Positions 5,451-10,377 of a DNA stretch of 10,377 bases are shown in pieces; position 1 is the first letter of the stretch; each line of letters begins with the position of its first letter. The stretch is from assembly GCA_946482345.1 (NCBI GenBank), contig CAMLRJ010000075.1:1-10377 (forward strand), given 5' to 3'. This DNA is from an uncultured Cellvibrio sp. Its GTDB lineage: Bacteria; Pseudomonadota; Gammaproteobacteria; Pseudomonadales; Cellvibrionaceae. The notes beneath the pieces are model-generated. The model made no database searches, had not been told where the DNA came from, and saw only the letters and a list, made by a program, of their open reading frames with translations. The position numbers were made by a program, and so were the translations under genes.

Positions 5451-7415
5451 ATGAAAAACTCTAAATACATTTTTTATGCGCAGTATTTATTGCGTACCTG
5501 TATTGCTGCCGGTACAAGCCTGGCAATCAGTTCTGCTGCATGGGCGGGTTGTACTTATACAGTCACCAATAATTGGGGTTCAGGTTTTACCGCAGAAATT
5601 AAAGTCACTAATGACACTGGATCAACAGTCAACAATTGGTCAGTGTCCTGGCAAGAATCGGGCGCAAGCATCACCAGTGCGTGGAATGCAAATTTCTCCG
5701 GCTCCAATCCTTACACTGCAACATCGTTAAGTTGGAACAGCACACTTGCACCTGGAGCATCTGCCAGTTTTGGTTTGCAAGGTAATGGCACTGCGAGTGC
5801 GCCTGCAGTCAATGGAAGTTTGTGTGGTGGCACATCAACATCCAGCAAATCCAGTTCTATTTCCAGCAGCAGATCCAGTTCTATTTCCAGTTCAATCATT
5901 AGCAGTAGATCCAGCAGCTTAAGCAGTTCAAGTCGCTCATCAAGTTCTGTTGTTATCAGCAGTTCCAAATCCAGTAGCTCAAGCAATTCGAGTGCAGCAA
6001 GCGTTTCACTGTTTACTATTCAGGAAGAACAATCAGGCTTTTGTCGTGTTGATGGTATTGCGACAGAAAGTACTAACGCAGGTTTCACTGGTAATGGCTA
6101 CACCAATGCAAATAACGCACAGGGTGCTGGAATTGTGTGGGCAATAAATGCAACAACGAGTGCTCGTTACACGCTGACTTTCCGTTACGCAAATGGCGGC
6201 ACCAATGCACGAAATGGTTCGCTGTTAATTAATAGTGGTGCTAATGGTAACTACACAATCCAATTGCCTTCTACCAGTGGTTGGACCAACTGGCAAACAG
6301 CAAGTGTGGAAATTGATTTGGTACAAGGCAACAATATTCTGCAACTTTCTGCACTCACTTCCGATGGCCTTGCCAATATTGATTCGCTTCAAATTGAAGG
6401 CGCATCCAGTAAAGCGGGAACATGCCCTGCTGTCTCCAGCAGTTCATCAAGCAGCAGATCATCCAGTGCATCGAGCCGATCAAGTTCTGTATCTGCCAAC
6501 ACACCAACACCCATAGGTTTTGCAAGCCTTAATGGTGGTACTACCGGTGGAAAAAATGGACAAACCGTGAGTGTGAGTAATTACGCTGATCTTAAAAGTT
6601 ACGCAGAAAGTTCAAACGCTTACACGATTCTTATCAGCGGCACTATCAGCAACGGTTCCTCCGGTGGACAAATTCGTGTTGGCTCAAATAAATCTTTGAT
6701 TGGTGTTGGCAGTTCTGCATTCCTGAGCGGTATTGGCCTTGATATTGGAGGCAGCACCAAAAATGTAATTGTGCGTAATTTAAAAATGACATTGGTGGGT
6801 GTCAGCACACCTTCCAGTATCAACGGTGGCGATGTGATTGGAATTTCCGGTAATGCCAGCAATATTTGGATAGATCACTGTGAACTTTATTCAGAAAATC
6901 CTGATAGCCAAACAAACATCGACAAATACGACGGCCTTATCGACATCAAAGGTCAAACAGGTTTTATTACTTTGTCGTACAACTATTTGCACGATCACCA
7001 TAAAGGCGGTTTAGTGGGCGCAGCAGATGATGATCTTTACGCAAATCGTCTGGTTACCATGCATCACAATTATTATAGAAATGTGAAATTGCGTGTGCCT
7101 ATGTATCGTGGTGCAACGGGTCACTTCTTCAATAATTACATAGTGGGTGCGAAAGACGCGACAGAAATTCGTGCAAATACCTGCGTGCGGGTTGAACGCA
7201 ATTATTACGAATCACTGCACTATTCCATTTACACCACTTCAGATTCCCCGGGTAAAACTGAACGCATCAGTAACATCGAAGTAAGCCGCACCTCTCGCGC
7301 TTACCCGAGCAGTTGCACTGCGAATATTCCCTACAGCTATTCTTCCGTACTCATCAGTAATACTGAAGATGTAAAAACCATGATTCCACTTTTGGCGGGT
7401 GTCGGGAAAATTTAA
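5451..7415 (+). CDS. Secreted multimodular pectate lyase: CBM2 - CBM35-like - PL1
   Basis: The enzyme should cleave polygalacturonate by Ca2+-dependent beta-elimination outside the cell. It has 654 residues in this order: signal peptide 1-32 (cleavage after AWA); a CBM2 module of about 34-125, bounded by Cys34 and Cys125 and with exposed-type Trp42, Trp63, Trp67, Trp78 and Trp95, typically cellulose-binding; a Ser-rich linker 126-186; a CBM35-like module of about 187-318 with GFTGNGYTNANNAQGAGIVW, FRYANGG and GLANIDSL; a second Ser linker 328-349; and a PL1 beta-helix of about 354-654. PL1 signs are IWIDHCE (472-478), YDGLIDIKG (493-501) with probable Ca ligands Asp475, Asp494 and Asp498, Lys518 in HDHHKGG, and LRVPMYRG with probable catalytic Arg548 and supporting Arg553, then HFFNNYI. 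The C-terminus AGVGKI is family-typical, so the gene is complete. Only a weak CAGG (5439-5442) precedes the ATG. Terminators on both sides suggest a monocistronic unit. Confidence 0.95.
   Translation: MKNSKYIFYAQYLLRTCIAAGTSLAISSAAWAGCTYTVTNNWGSGFTAEIKVTNDTGSTVNNWSVSWQESGASITSAWNANFSGSNPYTATSLSWNSTLAPGASASFGLQGNGTASAPAVNGSLCGGTSTSSKSSSISSSRSSSISSSIISSRSSSLSSSSRSSSSVVISSSKSSSSSNSSAASVSLFTIQEEQSGFCRVDGIATESTNAGFTGNGYTNANNAQGAGIVWAINATTSARYTLTFRYANGGTNARNGSLLINSGANGNYTIQLPSTSGWTNWQTASVEIDLVQGNNILQLSALTSDGLANIDSLQIEGASSKAGTCPAVSSSSSSSRSSSASSRSSSVSANTPTPIGFASLNGGTTGGKNGQTVSVSNYADLKSYAESSNAYTILISGTISNGSSGGQIRVGSNKSLIGVGSSAFLSGIGLDIGGSTKNVIVRNLKMTLVGVSTPSSINGGDVIGISGNASNIWIDHCELYSENPDSQTNIDKYDGLIDIKGQTGFITLSYNYLHDHHKGGLVGAADDDLYANRLVTMHHNYYRNVKLRVPMYRGATGHFFNNYIVGAKDATEIRANTCVRVERNYYESLHYSIYTTSDSPGKTERISNIEVSRTSRAYPSSCTANIPYSYSSVLISNTEDVKTMIPLLAGVGKI
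5826..6008 (+). repeat. Poly-serine linker 1 coding repeat
   Basis: Residues 126-186 of the pectate lyase are mostly Ser with scattered Arg, Lys, Ile and Leu. At DNA level TCCAGTTCTATTTCCAG occurs exactly twice (5850-5866 and 5874-5890), a 24-nt period that points to tandem expansion. Such flexible linkers join modules in Cellvibrio-type enzymes. Confidence 0.9.
6432..6497 (+). repeat. Poly-serine linker 2 coding repeat
   Basis: Residues 328-349 form a shorter Ser/Arg/Ala linker between the CBM35-like and PL1 modules, encoded by AGC/TCA/TCC-rich low-complexity DNA resembling linker 1. Confidence 0.9.
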
Positions 7416-7432
7416 CGGTATTAATTTGATGG

Positions 7433-7477
7433 CAGTGAGGCTCAAATTTATTTTTGGGCTTCACGCTGTTTATTTTG
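7433..7477 (+). terminator. Rho-independent terminator of the pectate lyase gene
   Basis: GTGAGGCTCAAA (7435-7446) pairs along its full 12 nt with TTTGGGCTTCAC (7453-7464) with two G-U pairs and a 6-nt loop. Flanking CAG/CTG can extend it. The T-rich TTTATTTTG follows at 7469. It starts 20 nt after the lyase stop codon. Confidence 0.75.
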
Positions 7478-7705
7478 TACCAAGCATAATCCCCGTGCCT
7501 GTGGAATATTTCTATTTCCCTCCGGCAGATTTTCCAGCCTGGTGAAAAAATCACAATCTGCAAACAAACAAAGTCACTGCCACCATCAGATAATAATTTT
7601 ACTCTCGGCCACTCTGCATACCCAAGGATCGTTTGAACCCAGGGCCGCAGAAACGACTCGGAGCTTTGGCTCTATTATTTTATAAGTCCGGTTAAGGAGA
7701 GCATC
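7478..7705. other. Intergenic region upstream of the 573-residue gene
   Basis: No gene is seen. A nested inverted repeat lies at 7525-7561: GCAGATT and AATCTGC enclose CCA/TGG and GTGA/TCAC hairpins. A second repeat, TCGTTT (7629-7634) with AAACGA (7651-7656), is followed by a small hairpin GAGC-TTTG-GCTC (7661-7672) and the T-rich TATTATTTTA. A strong ribosome binding site closes the region. No clear -35/-10 pair was found. Confidence 0.5.
7694..7699 (+). promoter_or_regulatory. Strong ribosome binding site of the 573-residue gene
   Basis: AAGGAG lies 6 nt before ATG 7706. It is the best Shine-Dalgarno match in the window and fixes that start. Confidence 0.85.
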
Positions 7706-9427
7706 ATGGCGCAGATTGTAAAAGTATTGATTGTAACTGATGGTAGTGGTGGATATAAAAATTCAGAATTGGTTGGAGGCCTTGATCCAAATGCGTTTCA
7801 TCTGGCGGAGTTCGTCAATATTTTACAAACAACTACATGGCAAGGATTTACACTTCAAATAACAAAAGCTCACAGGGAACATAGAGTGGCAGCTGATATC
7901 AATGCTGATTTAGTGAATTTCAAATTTGATACGCATGATTTGTCTGTCTACGATGAAATTCTACTTTTTCCTATACGCCGCGACAGTGGCAATCTCGATG
8001 TTCCCAGCGGATCTCCCGTTCGATCTACTCTTGCAACTGATGCAGAAGTTAAAGCAATTGCTGAATTTATGGATGCAGGTGGCGGTATATTTGCAACAGG
8101 AGATCATGAAGATTTAGGCGCAGGCTTGTGTTCACGCTTACCAAGAATTCGAAATATGCGCCGTTGGTATTGGCCTGCAACAGGTCCTAATGGTGAACCT
8201 GTTGCACCTGACGGTAATACGGTAACGCGTCACGACACAACACGTGCAGGTCACGATTACAATCTCGCTACACCCAACAACAATTATCAATTTGACGATC
8301 AATCTGACAATATCGCGCAAATAATTACACCGAAAATTTTTGAAACTCGTGGCTCACGATATATTCGCCAAACATGGCCGCACCCTCTTCTCTGCAGCCC
8401 TGAAGGAATGATTCGTTATTTACCTGATCATCCTCACGAAGGAGAATGCGAAGTCCCTGCAAATTTAAGTTTGAATGTTACAGTTTCAGGTTACAACAAA
8501 CCGGAATATCCGCCACTTGCTGATGGCACTCCGTTAAAACCTGTAGTTGTTGCTGATGCGCGTGTTATTGGTGGGCACACAACTTCCGGAAAACCTGCAG
8601 TGAATTCAAAAACATTCGGAGTCATAGGCGCTTACGATGGTCATCGCACCACACGTGATGGCAAAAGATTGGGGCGAGTTGTAGTAGATGCTACCTGGCA
8701 TCATTTTTTCAATATTAATCTGACGGGCGATTTAGCCAGTAGCACTCCCGCAAAAAGACAAGGATTCTATGCTCCCCTGTTACCGGGCCAAGCAGATCAT
8801 TACAAAATGATTAAACATTATTTCCGAAATATTATTTACTGGCTGATTCCAGCCCGTCGTCAAGTTTGGAAATTTCACGATTTAATTGCACGCATGGTCA
8901 GAAGCCCGCAGTTTTATGAATTAAATCCTATTTCGCATATACGTGATATGAGCCGAGTGGATTTGTCACACATTATCGCTCTCGCTAAATTAGCAGATGC
9001 TTATTTTAAACAGGCACACGGTGCTTGCTGGGCATTGCAATTATTACCTATTGTGCTCCATGAGTTTGATCCATTCCGTAGAATTTGGGAAAAATTCGAA
9101 CCCTTTGTTAACCCATGGATCAATGAAAAATTAAAAAATCCGAAGGTTCCTGCAAGCTTCGATGGCGAACAATTTATTGATACCATTTTGGGTAGTGCTG
9201 TTCTTGCAGCCATACAAGTGCAACAAAATATTGATCAAGAATACAGGGAGTTAAAAGAAGATGAATTGGATAAGCAATCTTTCGCACTTTTTGAAAAAAT
9301 GCTTCCAGAAACCTTATCGATAGGCATGGCTCGCTTTGGGCGTGAACTCCAGGATGACGCTGAACAATTACGAAACCTGGCAGCAGAATTTGAATCTTTT
9401 GTGGTGAGAAAGAATCAGTGTGATTGA
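7706..9427 (+). CDS. Protein of unknown function with class I glutamine amidotransferase/ThuA-like N-terminal region
   Basis: I recognise the pattern of a widespread but unnamed bacterial family, not a function. The 573-residue protein has no signal peptide or clear membrane segment and should be cytoplasmic. The N-terminus (KVLIVTDGSGGY, then DLSVYDEILLFPI and AIAEFMDAGGGIFATGDHED at about 118-136) has the strand-turn pattern of a GATase1/ThuA-like Rossmann fold. Conserved-looking His/Asp/Cys clusters follow: LCSRLPRIR (141-149), RHDT (175-178), PHPLLC (225-230), LPDHPHEGEC (239-248), GVIGAYDGH (305-313) and VVVDATWHHFFNINL (325-339). These could bind metal or form a hydrolase site, but no standard Cys-His-Glu triad is evident. 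Residues about 380-573 are helical with a charged C-terminus, perhaps a separate domain. It has a strong ribosome binding site and stands between two terminator-like structures, so it is probably transcribed alone. An enzymatic role is inference. Confidence 0.85.
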   Translation: MAQIVKVLIVTDGSGGYKNSELVGGLDPNAFHLAEFVNILQTTTWQGFTLQITKAHREHRVAADINADLVNFKFDTHDLSVYDEILLFPIRRDSGNLDVPSGSPVRSTLATDAEVKAIAEFMDAGGGIFATGDHEDLGAGLCSRLPRIRNMRRWYWPATGPNGEPVAPDGNTVTRHDTTRAGHDYNLATPNNNYQFDDQSDNIAQIITPKIFETRGSRYIRQTWPHPLLCSPEGMIRYLPDHPHEGECEVPANLSLNVTVSGYNKPEYPPLADGTPLKPVVVADARVIGGHTTSGKPAVNSKTFGVIGAYDGHRTTRDGKRLGRVVVDATWHHFFNINLTGDLASSTPAKRQGFYAPLLPGQADHYKMIKHYFRNIIYWLIPARRQVWKFHDLIARMVRSPQFYELNPISHIRDMSRVDLSHIIALAKLADAYFKQAHGACWALQLLPIVLHEFDPFRRIWEKFEPFVNPWINEKLKNPKVPASFDGEQFIDTILGSAVLAAIQVQQNIDQEYRELKEDELDKQSFALFEKMLPETLSIGMARFGRELQDDAEQLRNLAAEFESFVVRKNQCD

Positions 9428-9438
9428 AACATTAACCT

Positions 9439-9520
9439 AAAAAACGGGATCCCTGCACCGGCAATTGCTCCTGCATTGCTCTACTACATCACTTCCATGT
9501 GATTATTCGCAGGGATGCCG
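9439..9520 (-). terminator. Branched terminator-like structure downstream of the TRAP gene
   Basis: CGGGATCCCTGC (9445-9456) and GCAGGGATGCCG (9509-9520) are inverted repeats matching at 11 of 12 positions. On the minus strand the closing arm is followed at once by six T (9444-9439), as in a rho-independent terminator for the TRAP gene. The 52-nt loop is long but can fold into two small hairpins, GCAAT/ATTGC and ATCAC/GTGAT, giving a three-way shape. Confidence 0.5.
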
Positions 9521-9546
9521 AAGCTTGCAATAACAAAGCTTGGGCA
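9516..9546. repeat. Hairpin-forming inverted repeat next to the TRAP stop codon
   Basis: TGCCGAAGCTT (9516-9526) pairs with AAGCTTGGGCA (9536-9546), 10 of 11 positions, across a 9-nt loop. No T-run follows on either strand. It shares bases 9516-9520 with the larger inverted repeat to its left. Confidence 0.6.
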
Positions 9547-9561
9547 AATGAAAGGTGACGT

Positions 9562-10377
9562 CTACAACCCCTGTATCAATTTCAAAATTTGTTTCTGCTC
9601 AGCGGTCACCACCAGAGAATCATAAAGTGATGACATGCAGCGTCGGAAAGAATCTTTATCAACATCGGTGATGAAATGAATGCCTTTTTCCTGGCAATTT
9701 TTTAGTGCGGTTTTTTCGCTTTCTGACCAGTAGTCGCGCATTTTGCTGACGGAATCTGTTGCTGCCTGTGCCAATAGCTTTTGATCGTCTTGACTCATGG
9801 AGTCCCAACGGGTTTTTGAGAATGCGATTATTTCCGGAACCATCGCGTGTTCGGTGTGGGAATAATAGTTAAAAACTTCATATTGTTTGTAGGTATAAAA
9901 AGTCGGGATATTATTTTCGGCAGCATCGATTAATCCGGTTTTTTTGGCGGATATCAATTCGTTCATGCCAACTTTGACACCCTCGGCGCCCATTGCTTTT
10001 GCAACAGCAACCCACATATCCGATGGCATTACGCGTAATTTAATGCCTTTGATATCAGCAGGGGTTCGTACCGGTTTACTGGCATAAATGGAGCGTGCAC
10101 CACTGTCATAAAAAGCCAGACCTTTTAAATTGGCTTTGAATAATGCATCCAATATTTTTTTGCCGGGTTCACCGTCCATCGCACGGTGCATATGCTGGCT
10201 GGATTTAAATAAAAACGGTAGCGATAACAAAATAGTTTCCGGTACTTCGCTGTTAAGCATCGAGGGATTGATACGCATCATATCGATACTGCCGCCGCGC
10301 AATTTTTTAAATACTTCAGCATCGTTCCCCAACACACCACCACTGCAAATTTCCAGCGTTATGCGGCCATTACTGCG
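9562..10377 (-). CDS. TRAP transporter solute-binding protein, DctP family (5' end outside window)
   Basis: The minus-strand frame is open from the window edge to the TAG at 9562-9564, giving 271 residues. The GTG at 10333-10335 is an internal Val codon, since the family pattern (GRITLEICSGGVLGNDAEVF) continues upstream of it; the signal peptide and true start are missing. DctP-type signs include LRGGSIDMMRINPSML, SLPFLFKSSQHMHRAMDG, IKGIKLRVMPSDMW with the Arg expected to bind the ligand carboxylate, and LIDAAENNIPTFYTYKQYEV with the conserved Asn pair. Such periplasmic proteins deliver organic acids, including uronic acids in some members, to DctQM membrane subunits. Those subunits are not in the window; beyond the TAG comes only a terminator-like structure, so any would lie elsewhere, for example upstream of this gene. 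The ligand cannot be read from sequence; a uronate is suggested only by the nearby pectate lyase. Confidence 0.92.
   Translation of the reverse strand, partial: RSNGRITLEICSGGVLGNDAEVFKKLRGGSIDMMRINPSMLNSEVPETILLSLPFLFKSSQHMHRAMDGEPGKKILDALFKANLKGLAFYDSGARSIYASKPVRTPADIKGIKLRVMPSDMWVAVAKAMGAEGVKVGMNELISAKKTGLIDAAENNIPTFYTYKQYEVFNYYSHTEHAMVPEIIAFSKTRWDSMSQDDQKLLAQAATDSVSKMRDYWSESEKTALKNCQEKGIHFITDVDKDSFRRCMSSLYDSLVVTAEQKQILKLIQGL

Noticed and set aside
5711..5986. Minus-strand open frame rich in Leu, Glu and Asp
   Set aside because: It is the mirror of the poly-Ser linker codons of the pectate lyase; the repetitive composition explains the open frame and no ribosome site or family pattern is seen.
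5841..6000. Short repeated strings that could suggest a CRISPR array
   Set aside because: They encode an in-frame serine linker within a clear gene; units are short, there are no unique spacers and no cas genes.
7541..7555. GTGA-AAAAA-TCAC as a CRP-type site
   Set aside because: CRP sites need 6 nt between GTGA and TCAC; here there are 5, and the outer bases fit poorly.
9527..9546. TAACAAAGC resembling the start of an integron attC site
   Set aside because: No matching GTTRRRY core site or integrase gene is nearby; the similarity is limited to a few bases.

Overview
The window looks like chromosome from a Cellvibrio-type plant-polysaccharide-degrading gammaproteobacterium (Cellvibrio, Saccharophagus or Teredinibacter relatives). 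The main pointer is a secreted pectate lyase built as CBM2 - poly-Ser linker - CBM35-like - poly-Ser linker - PL1, an architecture typical of that group. The E. coli-like phosphoglucomutase, the YpfJ-type metalloprotease and the moderately AT-rich composition agree. The genus is an inference; no rRNA or other marker is present.

Layout. (1) 1-1365, + strand: the C-terminal end of a hybrid sensor kinase with its Hpt phosphotransfer histidine, followed directly by a PleD-like REC-GGDEF diguanylate cyclase. This is probably a phosphorelay that controls cyclic di-GMP. (2) 1367-2266, - strand: a YpfJ-family membrane-anchored zinc metallopeptidase whose stop codon lies one base from the cyclase stop. 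(3) 2411-5147, + strand: pgm (phosphoglucomutase), then, 4 nt later, an unrecognised lipoprotein with a BamE/SmpA-like segment and a HEAT-like tail. (4) 5148-5450: a 303-nt gene-free stretch with a perfect TTGACA box, a strong bidirectional hairpin terminator, and an imperfect direct repeat just upstream of the lyase gene. (5) 5451-7415, + strand: the pectate lyase, followed by a terminator. (6) 7706-9427, + strand: a 573-residue cytoplasmic protein of unknown function with a glutamine-amidotransferase/ThuA-like N-terminal part and several His/Asp-rich motifs. (7) 9428-9561: a highly structured intergenic segment. (8) 9562-10377, - strand: most of a TRAP-transporter DctP-type solute-binding protein, running off the window edge.

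How the genes may work together: the lyase would cut homogalacturonan outside the cell into unsaturated uronides, and CBM35 modules of related enzymes bind such uronic-acid ends. A DctP-type binding protein nearby could serve uptake of organic or uronic acids, but its ligand cannot be read from sequence and it lies beyond an unrelated gene. pgm feeds glucose-1-phosphate/glucose-6-phosphate exchange and is housekeeping. No mobile element, CRISPR array, tRNA or rRNA was seen. The least explained parts are the 573-residue protein, the lipoprotein downstream of pgm, and the structured intergenic regions.
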